The notes: a model not told the origin generated them from the sequence alone. A stretch of DNA of 64,000 nt from Papiliotrema nemorosa (GCA_032158125.1 JASKOT010000003.1:1-64000), one strand, 5' to 3'; counted from the stretch's first letter, positions 36,501 to 49,179 are shown. Numbers and translations are program-made.

Positions 36501-38933
36501 CGCCATGGCTACTTTCTCTATACCCGTCCTGACCAACCCTGTCCGCCTCCACGGCTTGTCCTCATCAACACTATGAACTGCCTGAATTTTGTCTGGCACT
36601 CGGTCGCAATGTGCGCGTTCGCCTTCAAAGTGGTGTCCGAGTTCAGGTGACCAAAACTCAAGAACTCCATCCTTCGACACGGTCAAGATCATGTCTTGTA
36701 GCGGGGTATTGTTTTTCCAGTCGATAACGGACTGGTGCCATCCCATGGGGTCGACTGGTAAGATTAGATGCGGCTCGCTCCCTTCGACAGGCAAGATGTA
36801 GTGCGATAAGAGCTTGATATCGGGCTCTTCATCGATATTGGTGTCTGTCGACAGGTTCGTCGTGAGCCGAGAGTCTACTGTCCACACCCAAGCGTGACCT
36901 TGTCTGCTCGCAGCTAGAATAATCGCCCTCTGGGTCTTCCTTCCCTTACCGGAATATCCATCGTCAATATCGGATACAGCAAGCAACAGCTCAATCTCGT
37001 CCCCCAGATCCAACTCGAAATCCGGCAACGTCACAGGTGGGCTGGGCGAGGAAGCGCCATGATCGAGGTGATGAAGTGTGATGCTTCCGCCGGCGTCGTC
37101 ATTGGTATAAAAGACGATAGCACGACCTTTTGAAAAGATCGCGCTTTTCGTCGGTCGGACCTTCTCTTTCCAGTGCCCTTTACCGATGATTGATCGAGTC
37201 TGTTTATCGCCTTTGGCAATCTTGCCTAGACGCTCCTTGTACCAGACGCCGATTTCGCCAGTTTCAGTCATTGCGAGGAGACCTCTTCCATTGGGTGTCC
37301 GCACAAAGTGATCGATATTATGCGATAGCTGCACTTCCGTCGTGTCCTCGCCAGATCGATCTGCGCCCACCAGAGAGATGGATTCTGACGAAGCTGATAG
37401 CAGTTCGGCGAGGGATATCGTTGCTGCAGTGATGGTCTGATTCAGATCCGAGGGAGGTAGGACGGCGATGATGGACGCTGTGCTCGGGTCTGTTAGCAAC
37501 TGGGCCTGCCCATGCCGTTGCCTTGACATTCCAGCGAGACCTGTGGTGGAGAACGCAGTGAGAGGCAGCGATTTGAGGAGTGTAGGGGGTTTTCTATCCA
37601 GGTTCTGCCTGTTTAGCGTCTTGATCATGGCAGATCGCACGACGTACAATCATAGACCGTACGGCCACTGTACTGTCATCGCCAATCCACATGATCAGGT
37701 CTCCCTCCTCTTTGATGATAGGGTCCAGGTTTCTCAACGCTGCCTCTTGGCCCTTCTTACGACCCTCCTTGATCTCCTTTAATTCCGCCTCGACCGCAGC
37801 ACGAACGACCGTCGCGTCCAAGGGCCAGATGGTCCCGTTTCCTCCTGTCAATGCGACGGCCTTCCCCTTCGTGCTGACCCTGACCTTGTCGGCTGGGGCG
37901 GCAAAAGACCGAGCGTCATTCGTGGACAAGAGCTGAAACCATGCTGGATCGTCAAGGACAGGCGAGTAGACCCGGAAAACATTGTTGACGGTGATAATGT
38001 ACAAAAAGGCATCAGTGCTGGATCATCAGCTTTACTGTGACATTGCATAGATGATAAGCAACCTTGATGGACTGTTTCGCCAACCAATCCAAGCGATCTC
38101 TCTGGGTTGTCTGATTTCTTGGGGTACCCCAACGGGTTCTCCCTTTCTACTCAAGGTCAAAACGAAGACGGACCTCGTGCCCTATAGCCATGAGCATAGA
38201 TATCCTTCGTGTATGAAAGACTCACCTTGGAATACCACGCGACATGCGATATTGCCGGGGCGAGGATGATATGGGTGATACCGCTGTATGGTCTGTCCCA
38301 TATTCTATCCCAAACCACAATGTCCGCAGACGGGTCCATCCTCCATGATTCTATCCCATCTTTCGTACCTATGACCAGGGCACCTAGGTGTCAATATCAA
38401 GCCTTGAGAAGGAGATGAATATCGAGTATCAGTTAAATGGGCACTCACCGTTCCTGTAATCAATGCAGGTAATATCCGAGCCAACGACCAGTGTCGAATG
38501 GATACCCCAGCCCGTCTTCCCTTTACTCTTGCTGGTCCAGCGCCACAAGACCAAATGTGCTCCAGACCACGCTACTATCTATCTATAAGCAGCTGGAGGC
38601 TGGTGAGGATATTGGGAGAACTTACCAGACCATTCTTGGAATTCCCTAAAACACCCTGGACCTGCGCACGGGAAGAGCTACTTGTCCTATGTGGTAGAGC
38701 CGACCAGAACTGCAATGTCTCGACCAAGTCCAGTCGATGGTCCAGGACTACAACATTGGACGAAGATGTGTACACCTGAGGATCAGCCCCCACCGCGAAA
38801 GGTTTCAAGGGTGAGGGAGGGGGTATTGGTTCCTCACGATGAACCCTTTCTCGGGAGTGGATACTGTCGATACATTTTGAGGCGAATGGGAAGATGGTTG
38901 ACCAGGGATAGCCTGTCGTAGTCTTAATGACAT
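33564..38933 (-). CDS. RAV1: RAV1, RAVE complex scaffold for V-ATPase assembly
   Basis: A large multi-exon gene starting MSLRLRQAIPGQPSSH and ending FNMDNFF. The N-terminal half has WD40-type blades (VYTSSSNVVVLDHRLDLVE, VVWDRIWDRPYSGITHI, LTVSKDGVLEFWSPELGHH). The C-terminal half contains the Rav1p_C helical region, such as AAAFFMLGGCPKDAINVCLR and WQLAYALARAVEGG. This is the fungal counterpart of DmX/rabconnectin-3. RAVE reassembles V1 onto V0 to reactivate vacuolar acidification after glucose return. A 150-residue Ser/Pro-rich acidic segment precedes the last residues. The exon count is high, and I have not fixed every border. Confidence 0.9.
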
Positions 38934-39455
38934 GGCAGGGCCCTCGTCGAAGGCGGGCGCAGAGGAAGAGATTGATGGATGGATACGACGACGGTACAGG
39001 GAACAAGTGCAACACGATGAATCCTCCATTCCTTGGCATCTTGCGCTCTGCTAGTGTCCAACATGCTCTGACACCCCGTCACTGCCTACATCAGGAGACG
39101 GTGATCTTGAGAAGGATCATGATGCAGCCATGAGGCAAAGGTGTACAGGTAGAGTACATGCATTCCCAATGAATTTTGCTTCTGATCTCTTCCTTACACA
39201 CTGCCCTTCCTGCCCAAGGAAGTTCACTACCATCGTACACACAATTTCCGTTGTTTCGTTACGATATATGCTATACAGTTGATTTGTATGAGAGGTCCAG
39301 ATCCGCGAGAGATGAATGCTAAGTAAGTGGAAAGGCGAATCCGTGGTGGCCGATTCGTATATTCGGATGTTGGATCATGTAGATCCGACTGAACAGGGGT
39401 ATTGAGGATGCGGGGATACGATTTCGAGCGAGGAATGGGGGACATTTGCGCGGTA
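38934..39455. other. Intergenic, RAV1 promoter
   Basis: Between the RAV1 start and the 3' end of the kinase gene. No gene is supported. Confidence 0.5.
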
Positions 39456-42400
39456 TCACTCCTTGCCCTTGGTCTTGAGACCCGAGAGCATCTTGGCGAG
39501 ACTCTGAATTTGACCCTTGAGTTTAGGCTTGTTCATGTGCATTGTCGTAGGCGGGGATTGATCCACAGGTAGTGGCTTGATTGTCGCCGTCGAGCTTTCC
39601 ATCGAGGAATGGGTATAGGATGTTCGTGATGAAACGGCAGTCTCGACTGACACGCTGGCCTCTTGCACGTTGTGGCGATCAGATCGATATTGATCCTTGT
39701 CCCAGCGTTCAATCTTGGTAGGTTTCGTCGGTGGTTCCGGTTCAGCCTTTGATTCCTCATCGTCGATGGTGTGCAAGTGAAGCCGATGGGAAGGCTGGCC
39801 TTGAACGTGACTTTGTGTTTGTCCATGAGAGGAAGATCGCATGGCGCCAGTCCGAAGATGACCGGGATGACCTTGACCCAGTGGGCGGTTCGCTCCAAAG
39901 GCACCCATAGGATCCAGTCCCGCTGTGAGAGCCTTGGCGGCTGCTTGAGCTTTCCTCGCGCGATCCTTCTCTTCTCGTTCCCTCCGTGCGTCCGCGGCTT
40001 TCGCCCGCCAATCCTCCTCGTCTGCACCTCCGCTGAGTGAGGTTGCAGACGTTGAAGCTGGATCAAACGTGGAGATGCTCGAGCTGACCTCGGAAGACGA
40101 CATGGTCGCAGTGTGCTTGAACGAAGGACGAACAGATCCAGAAAGGATTCGCTTGCCGGCGCTGTGTTGCATCTCTGCTGGTGCAGACCAGTTTCCGCCA
40201 GACTGTCCATCTCTCTCGGCCACACGCCGCGCTAGAGCTGCAAGCTCCGGATTGCCCGAGGACATCTTCATCATATCTTTCCACTTGGACTTCTTTGCGG
40301 CGGCTGCCTGAGAAGGTGTAGTTCCTAGAGGCGGAAAATCCACAGTGTCACTGGTGTCAAACTCGGATGTTGGCCTGGAAGTTTTAGACAGGTGGCGAGC
40401 GAGAGACTGCGAGGCCGCTGCGAGCTCTTTGAGCATAGCGTCTCGATCTTCCTTGGACAAATTATCGCCATTGCTCGCTGCAGCAAGGGCTGCTTGAGCG
40501 GCTTTGCCTTTTCGAACACCTCGCTTTCGACGTCGATGCTGAGAAAGAGATCGGGCGTCTGCATCCGCGGCATCGCCGTCAGGCGACTGTTCCGGCTGGT
40601 CCGATCCTGGTTCGATGGCGTCAGGTGAGCTCATCGTGTCCGTGTCAGCGGGCGTTGGTTGTTCGTCTACAGTTGTTGGTGATCTCGAAGCTTCAGGATC
40701 CAAGTCCGTTTCCCCGAGCAGTTCAGGTGTGGGTTGAACAGATGATTGATGGGACAAAAGATTTGCCGGAGGTAGATTGGACAAAGTAGGCGCAGAAGAT
40801 GTCAAAGCAGATGCGCTAGCCTTGCGAGACTGTTCCGAGGGATGTTGAATGGGACTCTTGGCAAAGAGACCCTTGTCCGACCCATTGACTCGAGTGTCGA
40901 TCTTGGCCATCTTGAGCTCTCGAGCGGCTTTCCGACCGCCGATCATCTCTGGTAGAGTCTTGATCCATTGACCGAGATCTCGGGCCGACACTCGATCCTC
41001 CACCTCCACGCAAAGCACATGACAAGCTAGATATGCAGCGACCTCGCGACCGATACCAGTAAACTTGTTGAGGAAGAAGCTTGTCGGGTCCCGCAAAAAG
41101 TTGTCAAAATTTGGATCTCCTTCGGTCGGATCCTTCCATGGATTACGATGAAACAACATGTTGATCAAGACAATACCGAGTGACCAGACATCTGCTGCTG
41201 GAGGATAATAGGTGGGGCCGAGATTGTTTCGACACTCGTACGACATGTACGGCTTGCTTCCGCACTCGACATCGCCAGACTCCTCGTCTGTGGTAGCGAG
41301 ACCAAAGTCTGTGAGCTTGACAACGACTTTGCGTTTCGCTTGCGGTCCAAAATCCAAATCGCCCTCGGCCGCAGTCTCCAGTTCGATCGAGTCGCAGCAG
41401 ATGAAGTTTTCCGGCTTGATGTCCCGATGACTGACACCGGCATCGTGGCATACGGCGACAGCCTCGCACATCTGACTAAACATCGAAGCAATGAGCCGAA
41501 GTCGACGAGAAGACAGGAGGGTATTGGCAGAAAACGCTGACAGCAGGCTTGGTGTAGGTGGTGTCTGTGAAGGCGCAAAGTGATGTGGCGAGGCATGGCT
41601 GTTGTGATGAGCGAACAATAGAGAGGCAGGAGATGCGCCGTGAGGTGAGAACGCTCGACTAGGGGAATTTGAGAACGACGAGGCGAAGTTGGGGTTGAAG
41701 CCGGTCAAGATCTGAGAAGATGAAAAGGGGATAGAGGATGACGAGAATTTGGACGATGACATTGGCGCGCTGCGATCTCCGGGTAACTGAGCGTTGGCAG
41801 GTGGAGGGGATGCGTCGCGAGATTTTTCAAGCCAGAAGAATCTGCCAGTAAGCTTGCGAGCAAAGGTCAAGGTTGCAGACTCTTACAGGTCCTCTCCCGG
41901 ACATAGTTCCAGCATGAGAAACAACCACTTCTTTGTTTGCAAAGTCTGATGCAGCGTGACGATGTTCTTGTGGATGGGTAAAGAAAGATGAATGGTCGCC
42001 TCGAAGAGCTGTGTGTCGATTTGTTCCTCTTCCAGATTCTCCTTGCTAAGGCATTTCAACGCTGAGAATGAGCGTGTTTTCTGCCTCCCATCGGTACACT
42101 TACCGTATTCTCTTTTCCTACCACCTTTCTCCCTGACCAGGTAAACGACAGCATAACTTCCAGATCCCAGCTGTCGCACGACTTCGAACACCTTCTTCTC
42201 CCTGCCTTGATGTATCACTCCAGGTTTGCCTCGCAGTGCCTTTGGTGCCTCGCTGCCTCCTCGTCTCAATGGTAGACCAGAGTCTGATGAGTCCCCAGAG
42301 ATCCGTCCAACGGCAGGAACAATCACCTCTCCTTGAAACTCCAACCCTTCACCAAAGAGCATTCCCGGCGACAGGACGTCCTTGACAATTTGGTTCGATT

Positions 42401-43118
42401 CTTCATCCTCTTCGATCGCCCAATTGGCTCGTTCTTCTTGATCATCGTCCTCGATGACCTCCTCATCGCTACCCAATAGCATCCCTCCGGTCGGTTGCCA
42501 ATCGTCAAAATCATCCACGCCTGGTGCCCACGAGTCTCCACTGCCCATCTGCACCAATACCTCGCGGGAATGTCCAAGATCCTCTCCTTTCGGCGTGACC
42601 GAACTCGACCCTTTGCTGGGGGTCGCAGCCCCACTTCCACCCGATGGCAACTGTGCATTTCCTTTGCGGGGCGTTCGAGACCTTGATCGAGATGATAGAG
42701 AGATTGAAACGATGGCCGCCGAATTTCTGCGTGATCGAGGTGGAAAGTCTGCGGCGGGTCCTCGAGGTGACGAGGGTAGGTATCTGGGAGATCCATCTGC
42801 GAGAGGAAAAGGCTGAGTTGAAAAGCTTTGATCGACGGGAGTGGAGAGTTGAGGCGAGAGATGAGCGAGTTTGTAATTAGTCTGATGCAATGGCAGAGGA
42901 GCCGGACGAGGTGAGGCGGAAAATGGCCCTTCCGCTAACGTAGACAGTCCGGTGTTGGGTGGACTAAAGCCAACGACGAGATTTGATCGATCTGAATCGT
43001 TGTATGATGGAAGGCGAGATGGTAAGCCGCTTCGTGCATGTCTGGGCGAAGAAGAAAAGGCGAAACTCTGTCGACGAGGTGATGCCGGTCCATCTTGTGG
43101 AAACGACGGACCGCTCAT
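39456..43118 (-). CDS. Ran1/Ksp1-type serine/threonine protein kinase
   Basis: Three exons (43118-42104, 42061-41887, 41841-39456) give about 1190 residues. A 320-residue disordered N-terminus ends in an acidic patch (DEEVIEDDDQEERANW). The kinase domain follows: VVRQLGSGSYAVVYLVREKG (P-loop), ALKCLSKENL (catalytic Lys), MLELCPGEDLFFWLEKSRD, VSHRDIKPENFIC, KLTDFGLATTDEE, ECGSKPYMSYECRNN and ADVWSLGIVLINML. The activation segment has MSYE where most kinases have APE. About 95 Ser/Pro-rich residues are inserted between the hinge and the helix before HRD. A 500-residue low-complexity tail follows. Ran1/Pat1 and Ksp1 relatives control meiosis, nutrient response and autophagy downstream of PKA/TOR; the exact orthologue is unclear. 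Confidence 0.82.
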
Positions 43119-44373
43119 TCTCCGACGGTGATTAGATGAGCTAGCTGTATTATAGAGTCGGAGAGGGGAGTAACAGGCCAGGTCAAGTGGGTGAGCGGTC
43201 GCTCACACCACCTGTGCGCAGATGACAGGGTTGTATGGTCACGTCCAAATGAGGGAAAAGGGGTGAAAAGTTTCCGGGGCCAGTCTCGGCACTAAGACGA
43301 GAATAGGCCAGGACGGTGACTTGCACCGAGTGGGACTTGGGATGGACTGTTGATGCTGATGTGCAAAGGGAGCGAGACAGCACGGCCGATAAGAAATAAC
43401 CCCTGGATCAGCTGTGGCTTTGAGATTGAGTGTGATCCACTTACAACGACCAGTCCAAAGGGGTGCTGCGCGCTGACTTTGTCCGGTTTATCTGCCCGAG
43501 ACTATGTGAATCCCCTTCAGATCCACTCCGGATGCCAGAGTGCGACGACTCCAGAGCCTGTGTGGAAAAGGGATGGGAACCAGTCGATGGGAGAAGGGTG
43601 GAAGTCTTTGAAACCTTGCTGGAATGTGCTGTTGTATCACGCCTGATGCGCAGCCCGAAACACTAGTCACTTTCGATAATCGAGTGTGGAGTGTGTCCCT
43701 TCCTTTCAGCTCGTGATGCGCGTTGCAGAGCGTAGAAGATCGTTTGTGTAGTGACGATGTCGCAGAGGTGGTATATGATGCGAGTAGGTTTGAAACGAGT
43801 CGATCCTTTGTTTGCCAGTCGTTATAGGGAGGGGCGACCACAAGCGAGAGCAAGGGCGAGTCGTTGTAGTCGAGTAAGCGAGGTGTCCACTCGTCGTGGA
43901 AGCTTGCTTCGAGCTCACTTTGCAGGTATCGCAATGAGTTGATGAGAGTCGACCGGCGACACCAGTGAGTACAATGGGATGAGGGTGATGTGTCGTTGGA
44001 AGAGGGTTAGGATGCAAGACGTGTTTAGAATAAGTCAAGCGAGTCGGCGTAGTAGCGCAAAACCAATTCGATGTCGTGTGGGGCAAAATCACACAAACCT
44101 GATTACGAGGGTCTCGCTATGACACCTCCTGAATCGCCTCGCCAAGGGTCTGCGCTAATATGACTGAGGGAATGTAGCTAGGTGTATGTTCATCCAGAAA
44201 TGAGATCAACCAGATGCATGCATGGCTGCTTGTGCTGCTACTCGCTACCCAAAGGCTTGGCTGGCAAGTGATGGGCCATGGCTATTAACGGTAAAAAGTT
44301 GCTCGAATATTCCGACGGATCACGAGGGGGGCAGGGGGTTAACGGGGTTTATGCGTTCGCCACCCTGGGGTGA

Positions 44374-44391
44374 ATTACCCGTTTGGGTAAT
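44374..44391. repeat. Short inverted repeat ATTACCC-GTTT-GGGTAAT
   Basis: A perfect 7-bp palindromic pair with a 4-nt loop in intergenic DNA. It could be a factor-binding site or a small hairpin. Confidence 0.4.
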
Positions 44392-44845
44392 AACTCTTCC
44401 CAGCCAGCGACCCATGCGGTCTAGTGAGGAGAATCTGGAATCACACCACACGAGGTCACCATCTGATCCCAAATCTTGTCATGCTTTTTCGGCCGGTCTC
44501 TGGGCGACGACGGACCCGACTACAAGGCGCAGTTGCGATCGTTGGCCGAGAGAAACCTCATGATACCACCTCTGTGAGACGCATGGCGAATTTGATATCG
44601 CGATCATATCGGGTTGAGCCTCTCTGCAAGAAGCGTTTCAAAATCGACATGCTAGATTCTATGCAGGCAGCGATCAAAGGAGCTACGAAACCACTCATGA
44701 AGTTGCTCGACTGATTGCGCTTCGACTATTCGTGTGTCATATCGTACTTCTAATGCAGATGTAGAAGACTTCTATCAAAGGGGTTCCTTGTGCTTCTGGC
44801 AGCATTGCTGTCACGCTGCAGACGATCAGAGACTGTTCTCCCAGG

Positions 44846-44852
44846 TATAAAA
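44846..44852 (+). promoter_or_regulatory. TATA box, TATAAAA
   Basis: Located 108 bp before the ATG at 44960. Confidence 0.5.
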
Positions 44853-44959
44853 CGTGAAGCTGTCAAAGTGTCGTCTCTATCCCATTGATCTACGAGTGAT
44901 ATCACCAATCACTCTTCCCATACCTTGAACAATTCAATTTCCATCTTCCCACATTCAAC

Positions 44960-45813
44960 ATGACACCTGCATCAGTCCCAGACAAAGAGGTGTCAGCTCC
45001 TCCGCCTCCCAAGCCGAACTCGGTCACCGATGCTATTGATGGCGAGGACGATGATGATGATGACGTGCAGTGTCGAGTCCTTGATTTTACTTCCACCAGA
45101 GATACGCTCATCCACAAATTGGAGCAAGTCCGTACATTTGACGAATTGGACCAGACACTTTCAGTCTTCACCGAGTTTATCGGTAATACCAAGTCGATGG
45201 ACCGAGACCAAGACTACAAGGAGGGATGGAAGGATGCACTCGAAGATGCTTCGAACAAGAAGCCTTGCGAGTCATGTCAGGTATGGCTGTCCGCCACATC
45301 TTTGGGGCCCGATGGGTGAACTTCACTGATCAACAGTCTCGACCATCCAATTCTGTCCAAACCAACACTGTGGACCTCGAGACTGCCCTTAGGCAGATTT
45401 TTGCGGCGCTCGGATTACAAAGTCAAGGTGCGGCGTCGAACGCTACCCAACGCAGCGCTTCTCCACCTTCGGTACCGGTACAAAGCACAGTCCCAACGAC
45501 AATCATCCACCACAATGCGAGCAGCAATGGGACAGAGACGGCAAAGCCAAGGAAGACGAAGATCACGACTGCTCCCGCCCAGTCTGCCGCCGCAGCGACG
45601 ACGACTCCAGGGGTGCCGTCCCAAATCTCGGCTTCGGGAAGCAACACCGATCTTGCGAAGCTCGTCGATGGACTCACCTCTCTGGTCACTTCATTGAACG
45701 GAGTGGTGTCCCCGCACACTCAACCGTCCACTGTTGTGACCAACCAGAACGGTGCTGTGCATCCTCATTGGCGACAGAGCGCTCCCCCGAGCACCGTAGT
45801 GGCGCCTGTCTAA
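44960..45813 (+). CDS. Lineage-specific two-exon protein, cluster member A
   Basis: Exons 44960-45280 and 45337-45813 give 265 residues; the intron is phase 0 after codon 107. I do not recognise it. Exon 1 has an acidic run (DAIDGEDDDDDDVQ), then a predicted helical block (LIHKLEQVRTFDELDQTLSV, YKEGWKDALEDASNKKPCESC). Exon 2 is Thr/Ser/Ala-rich and disordered apart from a C-terminal amphipathic helix TDLAKLVDGLTSLVTSLNGV. There is no signal peptide or membrane segment. It shares gene structure, orientation and TATA promoter with the genes at 47.4 and 49.9 kb. Confidence 0.65.
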
Positions 45814-46956
45814 GCTTGTTCAGGACGTTGGTTTGAGCGATCTTTGTGGTTCCTCTGCAGATTTTTGGTTCACAAAGTCGTCAATGATGATGTACGTCTG
45901 TGGTGGAATGCATGTCTTGATTAATGCCTTCAGAGAGCTGCTCGGTGCTTGGGCCGTCCAAGCTGTTCTCACCTCTAAGCCATCGGTGATCTTGAAATGA
46001 CATCTTCCTTGGTCTTGGTCCATGTCTCCCGTCCATCTTCGCTCATCCTACGCATCTGGTTACTTCGGCTCTTGCACGTCCATCCTTTCCTTTCTTCCAG
46101 TTATATGATGACGTGGACTGAACGCGGTAGGCTTCTACCGCACATTTGTGGACGTTGGGTCGATCATTTCTCCTGCTTAAGAGTCTATGGTGTTCGCCGT
46201 ATCGTCCCGGGGCTCCCTCCAAAGTCGGTACAGGAAAAATCTCTCCGCCGCCAGGTACATAAGAGGACCACCGCCGAAGCAGATCAATAAAGTCTGCCAC
46301 CAAGTAATATAGATCATGTCGTTTTCTGTAGAGCGAGTGGTGGCGACACGAAACTGGAAATAAGGTCGGAAAGGTGAAGGTCGATGCCGAAAAGAAAAGG
46401 GACGAATAAGATGGATGGAAGTGGACTTCACGATGACCAAATAGATCTAAAGACTACTCCGACGAGTGGTCAGCTTTTAGCAAGCGATCTGCAACTCCCT
46501 CCAGGCACCCGAAAAGGCTGCAGATCTCAAGGCTACAGTATGGCCGAAGGGACCGAAATAGATACTCGAGTACGCTGTTTAGTTTAGATCTTTCATCCGG
46601 TAAAGCCACGGATCGTCCACCGTCGATGTAATATAGGGACCCGCTCGACACAGGCAGCCTTCATACTGTACCAAAAGCATACAGTAGCTCTATCATCTTG
46701 GTCCGCAGCTCCTGGCGAATGCCATCATCAGAACTCTGTTTTTTACAAATCCCCTGTTTTTGCTAACTGTTCTTTCGCTCACTATCTACTCAGTCTTCAT
46801 TATCCCCCTTCAATTTCAGGCGAATTGGCATGGCGATTAACAGAGATTTGCCTTGAGGGGACAGCTTTCCGTAAAGCGGGCCCTGGCGCATGCTCTCAAA
46901 TCAATTGTGTCGACTTCGTTAGCGCGACAACTTCGACGGAGTATCACATTACTGGT

Positions 46957-46973
46957 CTCGCGAGACTCGCGAG
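46957..46973. repeat. Tandem palindrome CTCGCGAG-A-CTCGCGAG
   Basis: Two copies of an 8-bp self-complementary motif are separated by one base, about 430 bp upstream of the gene at 47397. It is a likely protein-binding site. Confidence 0.4.
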
Positions 46974-47322
46974 CACCTCGTACAATATGTGTCGAGGCAT
47001 GACGCCGCTTGGAAAGGACAACGGTCGGCTGCGTTGTGATCGGGCCTACCGCGTGCCGTTGAGCTGACCTTCTGATTGGAGTCGACTCGTTTGAAGATGG
47101 CTGAGCTTCTCCTTCTAATGTCCATCTTTGATATCGATACAGTACTATCACGTTGTGTATTGTGGTGAACTGCTTCTAATCGGCGAGACTTCTTCACTCG
47201 ACATGTTTCAGGTCGAAGTCACGAACAGTGAGAGCCTCCTTTGTGCGCCAAATCCCATCTGTGCTTCTCTCTGCCTTGATTACAGTCAGGCTTGAGAGGT
47301 CGCCCAAGACCTGCCCCACACA

Positions 47323-47328
47323 TATAAG
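47323..47328 (+). promoter_or_regulatory. TATA-like box, TATAAG
   Basis: It sits within CATATAAGG, 74 bp before the ATG at 47397. Confidence 0.45.
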
Positions 47329-47396
47329 GAATCGTTATTTCTTCCCTCGCGCTCTGCAGATCACAAGACATCACTTTGGATTTCGCTCAAGCAAAC

Positions 47397-47960
47397 ATGT
47401 CCGTATCCCAACGACCAATGCCTCCGACGACCATTGGCTCCTCGATTCCTGCGACGAACGTACACAGTCTTCCCGGTGTGAACCTGAGCGGCCTCTCCCA
47501 GAGTCTCGATCCACAGACTCAGCTCGTCTGGCGAAGCAAAGCCCGTCTGAATGCAGCCTTGGCTGACAACGACGATTACTTCTCCCAGTACGAACCAGGA
47601 GAAGCGGCTTTCAGACTGACTATGCATTTCCTGCACAATGCAGACCTCTACCTACCTACGGTACGTCAGAGCCTCTCACTATACAGACAGCAATACAACG
47701 AGTCGAAAAGATGGCTAATGTTACTCTAGCAGACCGCCAGTCCGGGTGAACAGCTCTGGAACCCCGTCCACAACCCTTTCAAGCAGAACATGGGTGGGAC
47801 AACAGTCCCCTCTCAATCGAGTGTGGGACAATTGACTGGAGATGCTTCCCACCACGGTGAGCTTGACATCCTCGACGCGACCCAAGCAAGCTACCAGTGG
47901 TGGAACAAGGCCAAGTCAAACTACGAGAGACTCTACGGCGTCGGTTCCTGGGGTCGATAG
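47397..47960 (+). CDS. Lineage-specific two-exon protein, cluster member B
   Basis: Exons 47397-47660 and 47733-47960 give 163 residues with a phase-0 intron after codon 88. It is not recognised. Exon 1: a Pro/Ser-rich start, then LDPQTQLVWRSKARLNAALA and FRLTMHFLHNADLYLPT, a probable helix pair. Exon 2: SPGEQLWNPVHNPFKQNMGG and a Trp-rich C-terminus, ASYQWWNKAKSNYERLYGVG, ending SWGR. The high Trp/Tyr/Asn content suggests a folded or ligand-binding tail. No signal peptide is visible. Confidence 0.65.
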
Positions 47961-48590
47961 AGTTGATTTCTGAGGGAGTTACGAGTCACGGGCTCAGTAA
48001 GGATACAGAGATCAGGGGCCATTGTCTATAGCTTTGGGTCATGGAGCTATGTATGACATGAATGCAGGAAATTGAATATCGATCCTGGATGGCGGTTCGC
48101 ATCCCTAGACTATCCATTAGATAAACAGCCATCACGGCACAGTATTTACGGTGCGATATTTCCAAAAGCAGAGTCTGTCATACATAGTGTTGTGCACATA
48201 CGCGAGTTGAGAGACAGGTGGCTCGCGCACTGTCGAGTACTGTCAGCCCGGCCAGGCAGGGTCAGTGGCGAGTGAATGGATTGTGCGCGTTGATCGGAGA
48301 ATCGAGAAGCTACCTATGCACAGTATGTACTGTAGATGAAGAAGGGGAGTCATATTGTATCGTCCTTGGTTTCTGATATACATTCGCTCATTTGAGACGC
48401 TTCTGATGAGCACTATCGCCAAATTTGCAAGTAAAGGGGATTCGATGAGGGGTTGAGGCCTCAAAGGAGTCTCATTCCTCATCTTTCTCAAGCTTTTCCG
48501 CGAGGGACTGCACCAGCCTCAAAAAGACCAGTCCTCGACCGAGACCGCAAGGTATCAGTACTCACACTACATCGACACCCACTGCTCGCA
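47961..48590. other. Intergenic region
   Basis: No gene and no clear TATA box. Contains the upstream region of the gene at 48591. Confidence 0.45.
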
Positions 48591-49179
48591 ATGCCTGCAA
48601 CATCTATTCGGCAAATGCCTCTTGCCAACTCCCCATCCATGGTATCAAAACCATATTCGACACCACCACCCTCGAGCCTTGTCAACACCTTTCCTCCTGC
48701 TCCGATGAACTCAAGTGAAGTGCTCACTGCATACCCACAGACGGTGTATCACATGTCTCTCGCCGACTTCTGTGGCACGGTACGTGACACCGTCGCGGAG
48801 TGCAGAGCGAGGGGTGGGAACGGGCTCGACGCCACGTTGGATGTCGATTGGAAGATCAAGAATGCAGCTTCGAAGCTTTCGCAGAACACCAATGTGAGTT
48901 CTTCCTCTGAACTGTACCCATGGGTGATGCTGATCAATCAAGGGAACCTGGAGCCCGCAAGTGAACGAGTACAAGCAGTATCAGAGCATCTTGGCGGACC
49001 CGATCAATACCCAGCCAGACGAGACTTGCATGCCTGTACCTTCGAGCCAGATCTCGGCTGTGCCTTCGATGTCGGTGATCACAGCCAGATCACATTCTGA
49101 CCAATCGAGAATCTCTTCTCTTGAAGAAGAACTCAGTCTGCTCAAATCCTACGTCTTGGGCGGTCACTTGCAGGTCTGA
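48591..49179 (+). CDS. Lineage-specific two-exon protein, cluster member C
   Basis: Exons 48591-48893 and 48943-49179 give 179 residues; phase-0 intron after codon 101. It is not recognised. After a Pro/Ser-rich lead comes TVYHMSLADFCGTVRDTVAE and VDWKIKNAASKLSQNTN, helical in pattern. Exon 2 begins GTWSPQVNEYKQYQSILADP and ends with a short leucine-zipper-like helix, ISSLEEELSLLKSYVLGG. The frame is open upstream to 48453, but the ATG at 48591 gives a start like those of its neighbours. Confidence 0.6.

Larger units (their letters stand above)
43119..44959. other. Long divergent intergenic region (1.84 kb)
   Basis: It separates the kinase (minus) from the first gene of the unusual cluster (plus). 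Open frames at 43488-43934 (minus, 148 codons) and 44222-44563 (plus, 113 codons) lack recognisable features. A perfect 7-bp inverted repeat with a 4-base loop is at 44374-44391. A long promoter for a regulated kinase is one explanation; a non-coding transcript is another. Confidence 0.45.
45814..47396. other. Intergenic region (1.58 kb), possible small minus-strand frame
   Basis: No gene is firmly supported. A minus-strand frame at 46177-46440 includes MIYITWWQTLLICFGGGPLM, a hydrophobic stretch that could be a membrane segment of a very small protein. A second minus frame at 45820-46023 is plausible but unlinked. A doublet of the palindrome CTCGCGAG lies at 46957-46973. Confidence 0.4.

Noticed and set aside
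43488..43934. 148-codon minus-strand frame in the long intergenic region
   Set aside because: No domain, no hydrophobic or helical pattern and no supporting splice structure; kept only as a mention.
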